A DNA stretch of 64,000 bases from Pseudomonas vlassakiae (GTDB lineage Bacteria > Pseudomonadota > Gammaproteobacteria > Pseudomonadales > Pseudomonadaceae). How positions within the stretch are numbered: the stretch's first letter is position 1; the number at the start of each line of letters is the position of its first letter. A program made the translations under genes and the position numbers. The DNA is taken from NCBI RefSeq assembly GCF_014269035.2, contig NZ_JABWRP020000001.1, forward strand, positions 62,001 to 126,000, in the 5' to 3' direction. The notes beneath the pieces are model-generated. The model was not told where the DNA came from. It did no database searches and saw only the letters and a program-made list of their open reading frames with translations. This document shows, one piece after another, positions 27,642 to 36,744 of the stretch.

Positions 27642-28916
27642 ATGTTCAGCTGGTATCGCCAGATCACTTCACGGGAACGCAAGACGTTCTGGGCCTGTTT
27701 CGGTGGCTGGTCGCTCGATGCGCTGGAAGTGCAGATGTTCGGCCTGGCCATTCCCGCGCTGATCGCCGCGTTCTCCCTGACCAAGGGCGATGCCGGCCTG
27801 ATCAGCGGCCTGACCCTGGTGACCTCGGCGATCGGTGGTTGGCTCGGTGGCACCCTGTCGGACCGTTATGGCCGCGTGCGGACCTTGCAGTGGATGATCC
27901 TCTGGTTCTCCTTCTTTACCTTCCTCTCGGCGTTCGTCACTGGCTTCTATCCGCTGCTGTTCGTCAAGGCCATGCAGGGCTTCGGCATCGGTGGCGAGTG
28001 GGCGGCCGGTGCGGTGCTGATGGCCGAGACCATCAACCCGAAATACCGCGGCAAGGTCATGGGTACCGTGCAGAGCGCCTGGGCCGTGGGCTGGGGCCTG
28101 GCGGTGGGGCTGTTCACCCTGATCTATTCGCTGGTACCGGCTGAGTATGCCTGGCGGGTAATGTTCTTCATCGGCCTGCTGCCATCGCTGCTGATCATCT
28201 GGGTGCGCCGCAACGTGCCGGAGCCGGACAGCTTCCAGCGCCTGCAAAAGGACAAGGCCATCCCGGGCAGCTTCTTCAAGTCGATGGCCGGCATCTTCCG
28301 CCCGGAGCTGCTGCGCGTGACCCTGCTCGGCGGCCTGCTCGGCCTCGGGGCGCACGGTGGCTACCACGCCGTCATGACCTGGCTGCCGACTTTCCTCAAG
28401 ACCGAACGCAACCTGTCGGTACTGAACTCCGGTGGTTACCTGGCGGTGATCATCTTTGCCTTCTGGTGTGGTTGCGTGGCCAGCGGCCTGCTGATCGACC
28501 GCATCGGCCGTCGCAAGAACATCCTGCTGTTCGCGCTGTGCTGCGTGCTGACCGTGCAGGCCTATGTGTTCTTCCCGCTGAGCAATACCCAGATGCTGTT
28601 CCTCGGCTTCCCGCTGGGCTTCTTCGCCGCCGGCATCCCTGCCAGCCTGGGGGCGTTCTTCAACGAGCTGTACCCGGCCGACGTGCGCGGTGCCGGGGTC
28701 GGCTTCTGCTACAACTTCGGCCGCGTGCTGTCGGCGGTGTTCCCGTTCCTGGTCGGCCACATGAGCGAATCCATGTCGCTGGGTAGCGCAATCGGTATCG
28801 ATGCCGGCATCGCCTACGGCGTGGCGATGCTCGCCGCGCTGTGCCTGCCGGAGACCCGTGGCCGTAACCTCGAGGCCACGCCCGCGCCGGCCATGGCTGG
28901 CGCTGTCGCCAAGTAA
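27642..28916 (+). CDS. MFS metabolite:H+ symporter
   Basis: 424 residues with twelve helices. The N-terminus WACFGGWSLDALEVQMFGLAIPAL, the GGTLSDRYGRVRTL loop and GFGIGGEWAAGAVLMAE are typical of the sialate/lactate/aromatic-acid symporter branch (NanT, AAHS, MHS). AAGGATAAC lies upstream of ATG 27642. It probably imports the substrate of the following amidohydrolase, a carboxylic acid or lactone, under control of the upstream GntR. Specificity is not readable. Confidence 0.87.
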   Translation: MFSWYRQITSRERKTFWACFGGWSLDALEVQMFGLAIPALIAAFSLTKGDAGLISGLTLVTSAIGGWLGGTLSDRYGRVRTLQWMILWFSFFTFLSAFVTGFYPLLFVKAMQGFGIGGEWAAGAVLMAETINPKYRGKVMGTVQSAWAVGWGLAVGLFTLIYSLVPAEYAWRVMFFIGLLPSLLIIWVRRNVPEPDSFQRLQKDKAIPGSFFKSMAGIFRPELLRVTLLGGLLGLGAHGGYHAVMTWLPTFLKTERNLSVLNSGGYLAVIIFAFWCGCVASGLLIDRIGRRKNILLFALCCVLTVQAYVFFPLSNTQMLFLGFPLGFFAAGIPASLGAFFNELYPADVRGAGVGFCYNFGRVLSAVFPFLVGHMSESMSLGSAIGIDAGIAYGVAMLAALCLPETRGRNLEATPAPAMAGAVAK

Positions 28917-28931
28917 CCTGACTGTTCTGTG

Positions 28932-29771
28932 ATGACCATGCCCGACGTTCCTGTTTCACACCTGACCGCCATCGACAGCCATGCCCACGTGTTCAGTCGT
29001 GGCCTGAACCTTGCCAGCGAGCGGCGTTACGCGCCCAGCTACGATGCGCCGCTGGGTGATTACCTGGGCCAGCTGCTGGCCCATGGTTTCAGCCATGGCG
29101 TGTTGGTACAGCCCAGCTTCCTGGGTACCGACAACCGCTACCTGCTCGATGCCTTGAAGACCGTGCCGGGGCAACTGCGCGGGGTGGTGATGCTTGACCG
29201 GGACGTCGAGCGCGAGACCTTGCAAGAGATGGATCGGCTCGGGGTCAGGGGCGTGCGCCTGAACCTCATGGGCCAGGCCCTGCCAGACCTGACGGGGGCT
29301 GAATGGCGGCCCCTGCTGGAGCGCATCGGCGAACAGGGCTGGCACCTGGAGCTGCACCGCCATGTCGCGGACATTCCGGCGCTGGTGCGGGCCCTGGAGC
29401 CTTATGGGCTGAACATTGTGGTCGACCATTTCGGTCGGCCCGATGCCCGCCTGGGGCTTGGGCAGCCGGGGTTTGCCGAGCTGTTGACGCTGGGCGGCAA
29501 GGGCAAGGTGTGGGTCAAGGTGTCCGGGATCTATCGACTGGAAGGTACACCGGAGCAGAACCTGGCGTTTGCACGTCAGGCCCTGTGTGCGCTTGAGGCC
29601 CACTACGGTCCCGAACGGCTGCTGTGGGGCAGTGACTGGCCGCATACCCAGCATGAGTCTGCTGTGAGCTTCACCAGGGTTGTCGAGCAGTTCGATGCCT
29701 TGGGCTGCTCGGCTGAATTGCGCCGGGCGCTGCTCGTGGATACTGCACAGGCGTTGTTCGGGTTCGCGTGA
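28932..29771 (+). CDS. Amidohydrolase family 2 (PDC-lactonase-like)
   Basis: 279 residues. Metal and active-site motifs are DSHAHVF at the N-terminus, LELHRHVAD, VVDHFGRPD and LLWGSDWPHTQHE. This is the pattern of amidohydrolase_2 proteins such as 2-pyrone-4,6-dicarboxylate lactonase and related lactonases of aromatic or sugar-acid breakdown. It starts 15 bp after the MFS stop, so the two genes probably form one unit. No strong Shine-Dalgarno is seen; GTG 28929 and ATG 28938 are alternative starts. Confidence 0.82.
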   Translation: MTMPDVPVSHLTAIDSHAHVFSRGLNLASERRYAPSYDAPLGDYLGQLLAHGFSHGVLVQPSFLGTDNRYLLDALKTVPGQLRGVVMLDRDVERETLQEMDRLGVRGVRLNLMGQALPDLTGAEWRPLLERIGEQGWHLELHRHVADIPALVRALEPYGLNIVVDHFGRPDARLGLGQPGFAELLTLGGKGKVWVKVSGIYRLEGTPEQNLAFARQALCALEAHYGPERLLWGSDWPHTQHESAVSFTRVVEQFDALGCSAELRRALLVDTAQALFGFA

Positions 29772-29777
29772 GGTAGC

Positions 29778-29830
29778 GCCTGTGCCGGCCTCTTCGAGGC
29801 GTCGAACCGCCGCGAAGAGGCCAGCACAGG
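29778..29830. terminator. Long inverted repeat between convergent genes (REP-related)
   Basis: CCTGTGCCGGCCTCTTCG pairs with CGAAGAGGCCAGCACAGG around a 16-base centre, with one mismatch. It lies between the amidohydrolase and the chemoreceptor gene, which converge. The centre TCGAGGCGTCGAACCGCCGC is shared with the element at 37750-37800. It may terminate both transcripts. Confidence 0.55.
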
Positions 29831-29886
29831 CACGGTCAATCCGAAAGATGCCCCGCCATCTTCACAGGCAGCGGGGCATCTATCGG

Positions 29887-31806
29887 TCAGAAGCGGAACC
29901 GGCTGATCATCTGCTGCAACTGCCCGCCCAACCGCGCCAGCTCCACACTGGACGCCGAGGTTTGCTGACTGGCCTCAGCGGTCTGTTCGGAAATATCCCG
30001 CACTGTCACCACGCTGCGGCTGATCTCTTCGGCCACCGCACTCTGCTGCTCGGAAGCCGCGGCAATCTGCTGGTTCATCAGCTGGATCGCCGACACACGC
30101 TGGGTAATCCCTTCCAACGCCACCCCGGCCTCACGCACCAGCGCCACGCTGCTTTCGGTGAGGCTCTGGCTCTGCTCCATCAGCTCGCTCACCGAACGAG
30201 TGCCTTGCTCAAGGCTGCCGATCGCCGATTCGATCTCCAGCGTCGATGCCTGGGTACGCTGTGCCAGGCTGCGCACTTCATCTGCCACCACGGCGAAACC
30301 ACGGCCCGCTTCACCGGCCCGGGCCGCTTCGATGGCGGCATTGAGCGCCAGCAGGTTGGTCTGTTCGGCCACGGCCTTGATCACGTCCATGACCTTGCCG
30401 ATACGCTGGCTCTCGGTGCGCAGCGCTCCCATGGCTTCGCCAGTGGCGTCCACCTGGCTGGCCAGGCGGCTGATCTGGGCCACGGCGCGGCTGACCACGC
30501 TGTCACCTTCACGGGCTTCTTCGTCAGTGGCACTGGCGGCGGTAGAGGCTTCGCCGGCATTGCGCGCGACTTCGTGCACGGTGGCAGCCATTTCCTGCAT
30601 GGCCGTGGCCACCTGATCGGTTTCGACCTTCTGGTTGCTGGCGCCGGCGCTGGTCTGCTCGGTGATTGCCGACAGCTCTTCGGTAGCGCTGGCAATCTGC
30701 GAAATGCCATCGCGCACCTGGGCGATCAGCTCGCGCAGGTTGCGAGTCATGCCCTGCAGGGCGTTCTGCAGTTGGCCGACTTCGTCGCGGCGGCGGCTGC
30801 TTGGTTGTTCGCCGAGGTCACCGGCAGCGACCTGCTCCATGGCCTTGAGTGCCTGGCGCAGCGGCTGGCTGATCTGCCGGGCAATCACCACGGCAGCCAG
30901 GGCGCCGAGCAGCAAGGCGAGCAGGGTGGTGGCAATTTGCAGGCTGCGGGCGAAGTGGCTGTCTTTGGCGACCAGCACCGCCTGGTCGTCCAGCAGTTGG
31001 CCGATGACACCGTTGAGGGTCTCGATGTCGTTGGCCATGGCGGCGCGGTAGTCCACCAGGTGGCTGACCTCGCCACGGAACGCCTCCACGGCCTTCGCAT
31101 AGGCCTGCACCTGCAGCTCCAGCTGCTGGAACTGCTGCGGGAAATTGCCATTGAAGCGGGCGACCAGCCCCGGCAGATCGTTCACCGTGGTGGCAATCTG
31201 GGTGTTCATCAGTTTCTCGGTCTCGGCGTTGGTATTACCGGTATAACCGCGAACGTGGTAGCGCAGCAGGATCAGGTTTTCGCGTATCTGGTTGATGGCC
31301 TCGATGCGCACGAAACGCTGCTCGGCATCGGGCAAGGCGCGTACCTGATTGCGAATCTGCTCGATGCTGGCGAACGACTGGGTGGCCAGGACGCCCATTT
31401 CCTTTTGTGCCGCGCGCATCTTTTCATAGGAGCGGAAGCTGGCGGCCTGGTTGCCGCTGTAGCTCTGCAGTGCCTGGTCGGCACTATTTATCAGCGCATG
31501 GGCCTGCGCCCTGACCATCACCTCGCGCAGCTTTGCCAGTGTCGGCTTGAACGCGTCCAGCGCAACTTGCAGCTGTTTGCTCTCGGCGGGTGCGCCGTTA
31601 GCCATGGCATGGCGCAAGCGCGCTTCGCGCAGGTCGCCGAGGGCGTCGTTGAGGCGCGATACATCGCTGACAACCTCACTGCGCCGTACCAGGCTGCCGA
31701 GGCCGTCCCAGCTGATCAGCGACTGCACGAGTGTCAGGCACAGCACCAGGCCGAAACCGAGAAAGAGTTTATGGGCGATCCTGAGGTCGCCAAACCAGGT
31801 AAACAT
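29887..31806 (-). CDS. Methyl-accepting chemotaxis protein with HBM-type sensor
   Basis: 639 residues. TM1 is at ~11-31 and TM2 at ~289-309. The periplasmic domain between them is about 255 residues of all-helical sequence, the size of the helical bimodular (HBM) sensor found in McpS-type receptors for TCA intermediates. HAMP follows ([11 protein letters not shown]), then the signalling hairpin with [20 protein letters not shown] at the tip. There is no C-terminal CheR-tethering pentapeptide. AAGGAG precedes ATG 31806. The ligand is not readable; organic acids are a fair guess. Confidence 0.9.
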   Translation of the reverse strand: MFTWFGDLRIAHKLFLGFGLVLCLTLVQSLISWDGLGSLVRRSEVVSDVSRLNDALGDLREARLRHAMANGAPAESKQLQVALDAFKPTLAKLREVMVRAQAHALINSADQALQSYSGNQAASFRSYEKMRAAQKEMGVLATQSFASIEQIRNQVRALPDAEQRFVRIEAINQIRENLILLRYHVRGYTGNTNAETEKLMNTQIATTVNDLPGLVARFNGNFPQQFQQLELQVQAYAKAVEAFRGEVSHLVDYRAAMANDIETLNGVIGQLLDDQAVLVAKDSHFARSLQIATTLLALLLGALAAVVIARQISQPLRQALKAMEQVAAGDLGEQPSSRRRDEVGQLQNALQGMTRNLRELIAQVRDGISQIASATEELSAITEQTSAGASNQKVETDQVATAMQEMAATVHEVARNAGEASTAASATDEEAREGDSVVSRAVAQISRLASQVDATGEAMGALRTESQRIGKVMDVIKAVAEQTNLLALNAAIEAARAGEAGRGFAVVADEVRSLAQRTQASTLEIESAIGSLEQGTRSVSELMEQSQSLTESSVALVREAGVALEGITQRVSAIQLMNQQIAAASEQQSAVAEEISRSVVTVRDISEQTAEASQQTSASSVELARLGGQLQQMISRFRF

Positions 31807-31981
31807 TACTGCCGAGCTCCTTTTCTTATGCGTTGGAGGAGACCTGAGGTCTGTTCCTTCTGTCAGATATAGTCATCTATATGAATCATCGGCAGATGTA
31901 ACAAGTCCTGAACAGCAATTTCAATCAAAATAATGGCGTTGTGCTATCGGTCGGGCATCGCAAAAGGGGAGCTACAGCGCT

Positions 31982-34285
31982 TCAGTTGCGTGCAGGCAGC
32001 AGTTCGACGCGTGTCTTAAGGAGGTTTTCCGAGTCTTGGCCCATCATGACTTCGAACCAGCCCGGCTCGGTGACCAGGCGTAGTGATTGATCGTAGAAGG
32101 CCAGCATGGATTGATCGATGTCGAAGGTGACCGTCCGGCTTTCTCCCGGGGCAAGCATCAATTTGTGGAAGCCTTTGAGCGCTTTCAACGGGCGGCTGAC
32201 CGTTGCACTGACGTCACGCAAATAAAGCTGCACCACGGTCTCGCCACTGCGTGGGCCCGTGTTGGTTACCTGGACACTGGCGCGCAGGGTTTGCCCCGGC
32301 AACAGGCGCTGGCTTGTCAGCGTGGGGTGGGAAAGCTCGAAGCGGGTGTAGCTCAGGCCAAAACCGAACGGGTAAAGCGGCGTGTTATCGGTATCGAAGT
32401 AAAACGATTTATAAGGCGTGGGTCGCTCCGGATCGAAGGGGCGGCCGGTGCTGAAGTGATTGTAGTAGAGCGGGATCTGGCCCACGTTGCGGGGAAAGGT
32501 CACTGGCAGTCTGCCTGAGGGGTTGTAATCGCCAAACAGGACGTCGGCGATGGCATTGCCCCCTTCCGTTCCGCTGAACCAGGTTTCAAGAATGGCATCA
32601 GCCATCTCTCCTTCGACGCCCAATGTCAGCGGGCGCCCATTCATCAACACCAATACCAGAGGCTTGCCTGTCCGCTTCATCGCTTGCAGCAGCTGGCGCT
32701 GCTGCAAGGGCAGGTCAAGGTCAGTCTTGCTCGCAGTTTCGTGGGACATGCCTCTGGCCTCACCCAAGGCCAGTACGATGACATTGGCCTGCCGTGCAAT
32801 GGCATTCGCTTCCGCCAGCATGGCGGCAGGCTTGCGTGGGTCGAAGGCCACCTGATTATCAGCGAGCAGTTGGAACACCTGCGGGTCGTCAGCGATGTTG
32901 GCGCCTTCGGCATACAGCAACCTGGCCTTGCCCCCCAGTGCAGCCTTCAGCCCATCGCGCAGGCTGACGGCCTGCTCGGGCTGGCCGCTGGCGGGCCAGC
33001 TTCCGAGGATATCGATGCGATTGTCGGCCAGCGGACCGATCAGGGCGATAGTCCCTTGCTTTTCCAGCGGCAGAAGCTGGTTGCGATTCTTCAGCAAGAC
33101 CAGGCTTCGTCGCGCCACGTCCCTGGCCTGGGCACGGTGAAGGCGCTTTTCGGCGTGCGGGTCGTCGCGCGCCAGCCCCAGCCTTCTGTAAGGATTGGCG
33201 AACAGGCCCAGATCATATTTGGTAGACAATACCTGGCGCACTGCCGCGTCGAGCGTCCCCACGGGGACCAGCCCTTGCTCCACCAGCGTGGGCAATTGGT
33301 CGCCGAACAAGGAATCACCGAGATCCACTTGCGTGCCGGCATCGAGCGCCATGCGTGCGGCGGCGCGCGCGTCGCTGGCAGTGCCATGCGTCATCAGCCC
33401 ACCGATCGCGCCATGGTCACTGATCACCAGCCCCTGGAAGTTCCAGTCCCGCCGCAGCGTGTTCCGCAACATCTCCCTATTGGCGGCCGACGGGGTACCG
33501 TTGAGCACAGTCAGCGCAACCATGACGGCACCTGCTCCGGCTTCGATGGCAGCTCGATAGGGCGGCAGGTAGTCCTGATAGAGCTTCAACGGGCTCATGT
33601 CTACAGTGTTGTAGTCGCGACCACCTTCGACGGCGCCATAGGCGGCAAAGTGCTTGATGCAGGCCATGATGCTGTCGCTCGCCCCGAGTATCGGGCCTTG
33701 CAGTGCTTGAACGGTGACCGAGGCAATGCGCGAAGCCAGGTAGGTATCTTCACCTGGGCTTTCGGAGATCCTGCCCCAGCGAGGATCGCGCGTGATATCC
33801 AGCATGGGGGCGAATGTCATGTCCCGCCCATCGGCACTGGCTTCTACCGCAGCGACTCGTGCACTGACAGCAATGGCTTGCATGTCCCAGCTCGAGGCCA
33901 GCCCGAGGCCGATGGGAAAAATCGTTCTGTATCCATGCACGACATCTGCGGCAAAAAGCAGCGGGATTTTCAGGCGGCTTTGGACGGCTGCATCCTGCAT
34001 TTCGCGCAGGCGTGCACGGGGGGTATGGGGATTTGCAACCATTACGCCGATCTGGCCGGTTCTTACCGCCTTCACGCTTTGGCGCGAATTGGCCTCGCTG
34101 CCGACATAGTCCGTTTGCAACTGGCCGGCCTTTTCAGCCAGGCTCATGCGCGAAAGCAGGTCCTGCAGGAAGTGTTCCTTGTCGGCGGCTGCGAGGCTGG
34201 AGGCGTTGGTAACGGGCAGCGAGGCCAGTACGGGCAGTATCAACGCGGTGAGCAACGGATGGCGACAATTGCGCAGGCTAGGCAT
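31982..34285 (-). CDS. bglX: Periplasmic beta-glucosidase, GH3 (BglX-like)
   Basis: About 767 residues from ATG 34285, chosen because AGGGA precedes it and a signal peptide (LLTALILPVLASLPVTNA) follows; ATG 34300 and ATG 34333 are alternatives. The GH3 N domain carries the nucleophile Asp in LVISDHGAIGGL and RDPRWGRISESPGEDTYL. The GH3 C domain (LVLLKNRNQLLPL) and a fibronectin-III-like tail (VQVTNTGPRSGETVVQLYL) complete the BglX layout. It hydrolyses beta-glucosides in the periplasm. Monocistronic, with a palindrome in its promoter. Confidence 0.9.
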   Translation of the reverse strand: MPSLRNCRHPLLTALILPVLASLPVTNASSLAAADKEHFLQDLLSRMSLAEKAGQLQTDYVGSEANSRQSVKAVRTGQIGVMVANPHTPRARLREMQDAAVQSRLKIPLLFAADVVHGYRTIFPIGLGLASSWDMQAIAVSARVAAVEASADGRDMTFAPMLDITRDPRWGRISESPGEDTYLASRIASVTVQALQGPILGASDSIMACIKHFAAYGAVEGGRDYNTVDMSPLKLYQDYLPPYRAAIEAGAGAVMVALTVLNGTPSAANREMLRNTLRRDWNFQGLVISDHGAIGGLMTHGTASDARAAARMALDAGTQVDLGDSLFGDQLPTLVEQGLVPVGTLDAAVRQVLSTKYDLGLFANPYRRLGLARDDPHAEKRLHRAQARDVARRSLVLLKNRNQLLPLEKQGTIALIGPLADNRIDILGSWPASGQPEQAVSLRDGLKAALGGKARLLYAEGANIADDPQVFQLLADNQVAFDPRKPAAMLAEANAIARQANVIVLALGEARGMSHETASKTDLDLPLQQRQLLQAMKRTGKPLVLVLMNGRPLTLGVEGEMADAILETWFSGTEGGNAIADVLFGDYNPSGRLPVTFPRNVGQIPLYYNHFSTGRPFDPERPTPYKSFYFDTDNTPLYPFGFGLSYTRFELSHPTLTSQRLLPGQTLRASVQVTNTGPRSGETVVQLYLRDVSATVSRPLKALKGFHKLMLAPGESRTVTFDIDQSMLAFYDQSLRLVTEPGWFEVMMGQDSENLLKTRVELLPARN

Positions 34286-34342
34286 GAAATCCCTATTCAT
34301 GAAATTTTCTGCCAGCCTGTCCCGAAGACCCATCGCCTGCTA

Positions 34343-34358
34343 CTGACAAAGTTGTCAG
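34343..34358. promoter_or_regulatory. Perfect inverted repeat upstream of the GH3 gene
   Basis: CTGACAA, two bases, then TTGTCAG, followed at once by a further partial copy TTGACAG. It lies 58 bp upstream of the chosen GH3 start and within the divergent region shared with the LplT-PlsC gene. It has the form of an operator; the regulator is unknown. Confidence 0.45.
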
Positions 34359-34444
34359 TTGACAGCCATGATGTGGCCTGGAGAGCGTTGTGCGCCTTCT
34401 AATCAAGCAACGGCCGCCTGCGGCTCAACTCAGGAACAAGGACG

Positions 34445-36322
34445 ATGAGTCACCCCTCGCAATTCACCTTGCTCGGCAAACGGCGTTTCCTGCCGTTCTT
34501 CGTCACCCAGTTACTGGGTGCCTTCAACGACAACCTGTTCAAGCAGTCGCTGATCCTGGCCATTCTGTTCAAGCTCAGCCTGGGCGACGGCGATCGATCG
34601 ATCTGGGTCAACCTCTGCGCGCTGCTGTTCATCCTGCCGTTCTTTCTGTTCTCGGCGCTGGGCGGGCAGTTCGGCGAGAAGTTCGCCAAGGACGCACTGA
34701 TCCGCGCGATCAAGCTGGCCGAGATCGTCATCATGGCGATCGGCGCCATCGGCTTCGTCACCAACCATCTCACGCTGATGTTGGTGGCGCTGTTCGGCAT
34801 GGGCACCCACTCGGCGCTGTTCGGCCCGGTGAAATACTCGATCCTGCCCCAGGCCCTGCGTGAAGAGGAGCTGGTGGGGGGCAACGGCCTGGTGGAGATG
34901 GGCACCTTCCTCGCCATCCTGGTAGGCACCATTGGCGCCGGGGTGATGATGGCCAATGACAGCTATGCCACGGTGGTGGCCGCTGGCGTGGTCGGCACCG
35001 CCGTGCTCGGCTACCTGGCCAGCCGCTGGATTCCCCGGGCTGCGGCAGCGTCGCCGCAGATGGCGCTGGACTGGAACATCTTCAAGCAGTCGTGGGTGAT
35101 CCTGCGCATGGGCCTGGGGCAGACCCCGGCAGTGTCGCGCTCGATCGTCGGCAACTCGTGGTTCTGGTTCGTCGGCGCCATCTACCTGACGCAGATCCCG
35201 ACTTACGCCCAAGAGTGGCTGCACGGTGACGAGACCGCAGTGACCCTGGTGCTGACCCTGTTCTCGGTCGGTATCGCCGTCGGGTCGCTACTGTGTGAAC
35301 GCCTCAGCGGGCGCAAGGTGGAAATCGGCCTGGTGCCGTTCGGCTCGTTTGGGCTCACCTTGTTCGGCCTGCTCTGGTGGTGGCACTCAGGTGACGTACC
35401 GGCCGGCGCCCAGCCGCACGACTGGCTGGCGCTGCTGGGCATGCACCAGGCCTGGTGGATCCTGGTGTCGATCGTTGGCCTCGGCGTGTTCGGCGGCTTC
35501 TACATCGTGCCGCTGTACGCGCTGATCCAGGCGCGCACTGCCGAAGACCAGCGGGCGCGGGTGATCGCCTCCAACAACATCCTCAACGCGCTGTTCATGG
35601 TGGTCTCGGCGATCTTCACCATCGTCTTGCTGAGCGTGCTCAAGCTGAGCATCCCCCAGCTGTTCCTGGTGGTGTCACTGCTGAACGTGCTGGTCAATGC
35701 CTACATCTTCAGGATCGTGCCCGAGTTCACCATGCGCTTCCTGATCTGGATGCTCAGCCATTCGATGTACCGCGTGCAGCACCGCGACCTTGAACGCATC
35801 CCCGATGAAGGCGCTGCGCTGCTGGTGTGCAACCACGTGTCGTTCGTCGATGCACTGCTGCTGGGCGGGGCGATCCGTCGGCCGATCCGCTTCGTCATGT
35901 ACTACAAGATCTACAACCTGCCGGTGCTCAATTTCGTGTTCCGCACGGCGGGTGCCATTCCGATTGCCGGGCGCAACGAAGACCAGGCCACCTATGATCG
36001 GGCCTTTGCGCGTATCGCCGAGTACCTGGCAGACGGTGAGCTGGTGTGTATCTTCCCGGAAGGCAAATTGACCGGTGATGGTGAAATCGACGTGTTCAAG
36101 GGAGGCGTCAGCCGCATCCTCGAAGAAACCCCGGTGCCGGTGATTCCGTTGGCGCTGCAGGGCCTGTGGGGGAGTTTCTTCAGCCGCGACCCGGCCAAGG
36201 GCTTCTTCAAGCGCCTGTGGTCGCGGGTGACCATCGTGGCAGGCGCCGCCATCCCGGTGGAGGCGGCGCAGCCAGAGGCCTTGCGTGAGCAGGTCAGCCG
36301 CTTGCGCGGTGGCCTGCGCTGA
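34445..36322 (+). CDS. LplT-like MFS fused to PlsC acyltransferase
   Basis: 625 residues. Residues ~10-420 form an MFS domain resembling the lysophospholipid flippase LplT (TQLLGAFNDNLFKQSL). Residues ~430-625 form a glycerolipid acyltransferase with H464-X4-D469 in NHVSFVDA, GAIPIAGR and FPEGKLT. It would flip lysophospholipids inward and reacylate them. The acyl-ACP synthetase domain found in full Aas fusions is absent, so the acyl donor must come from elsewhere. Tail to tail with sugE, leaving only nine bases between them. Confidence 0.9.
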   Translation: MSHPSQFTLLGKRRFLPFFVTQLLGAFNDNLFKQSLILAILFKLSLGDGDRSIWVNLCALLFILPFFLFSALGGQFGEKFAKDALIRAIKLAEIVIMAIGAIGFVTNHLTLMLVALFGMGTHSALFGPVKYSILPQALREEELVGGNGLVEMGTFLAILVGTIGAGVMMANDSYATVVAAGVVGTAVLGYLASRWIPRAAAASPQMALDWNIFKQSWVILRMGLGQTPAVSRSIVGNSWFWFVGAIYLTQIPTYAQEWLHGDETAVTLVLTLFSVGIAVGSLLCERLSGRKVEIGLVPFGSFGLTLFGLLWWWHSGDVPAGAQPHDWLALLGMHQAWWILVSIVGLGVFGGFYIVPLYALIQARTAEDQRARVIASNNILNALFMVVSAIFTIVLLSVLKLSIPQLFLVVSLLNVLVNAYIFRIVPEFTMRFLIWMLSHSMYRVQHRDLERIPDEGAALLVCNHVSFVDALLLGGAIRRPIRFVMYYKIYNLPVLNFVFRTAGAIPIAGRNEDQATYDRAFARIAEYLADGELVCIFPEGKLTGDGEIDVFKGGVSRILEETPVPVIPLALQGLWGSFFSRDPAKGFFKRLWSRVTIVAGAAIPVEAAQPEALREQVSRLRGGLR

Positions 36323-36331
36323 GCAGAGGTA

Positions 36332-36649
36332 TCAGCTGGCGCTGACTTTCAGGCCGATCAGGCCGGTAATGATCAGCGCCACGCTGACCAGCCGTACCAG
36401 GGCCATCGACTCGCCGAACAGGATGATCCCGGCGATCACCGTGCCGACGGCGCCGACGCCGGTCCAGATGGCATAGGCGGTGCCCAGCGGCAGTTCCTTC
36501 ATGGCAAGGCCCAGCAGGCCCAGGCTGATGGCCATGGCGGCGACGGTGAGTACGGTCGGGAGCGGTTTGCTGAAGCCGTCGGTGTATTTCAGGCCGACGG
36601 CCCAGCCGACCTCGAACAGGCCGGCGAAGAACAGGATGATCCAGGACAT
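36332..36649 (-). CDS. sugE: Guanidinium exporter of the SMR family (Gdx/SugE)
   Basis: 105 residues with four helices. The N-terminus [24 protein letters not shown] has the essential Glu13, and the Trp and Lys pattern of the SugE/Gdx subclass, now known to export guanidinium in exchange for protons. The upstream RNA has both hairpins of the guanidine-II riboswitch, which confirms the substrate class independently. GGAG is close to ATG 36649. The protein works as an antiparallel dimer in the inner membrane. Confidence 0.95.
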   Translation of the reverse strand: MSWIILFFAGLFEVGWAVGLKYTDGFSKPLPTVLTVAAMAISLGLLGLAMKELPLGTAYAIWTGVGAVGTVIAGIILFGESMALVRLVSVALIITGLIGLKVSAS

Positions 36650-36672
36650 GATGCTGCTCCATCGTTGCGAAT

Positions 36673-36727
36673 GATGGGGCCGTCCCCGGAATGGTCACGC
36701 GGTGCGTCGTGAGGTCGTCCTCACCGT
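36673..36727 (-). ncRNA. Guanidine-II (mini-ykkC) riboswitch
   Basis: Read on the minus strand, two short hairpins carry the required ACGR tetraloops. GTGAGG-ACGA-CCTCAC is at 36724-36709 and GGGG-ACGG-CCCC at 36687-36676, with about 21 bases between them. The second ends 26 bases before the sugE start, so guanidine binding would expose the ribosome binding site. This is the classic arrangement in front of gdx genes. Confidence 0.9.
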
Positions 36728-36744
36728 GGCCATCAGGGTACACA

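Noticed and set aside
29680..31872. Open frame of 730 codons opposite the chemoreceptor
   Set aside because: Antisense shadow of a helical repeat-rich protein; no ribosome binding site or motif.
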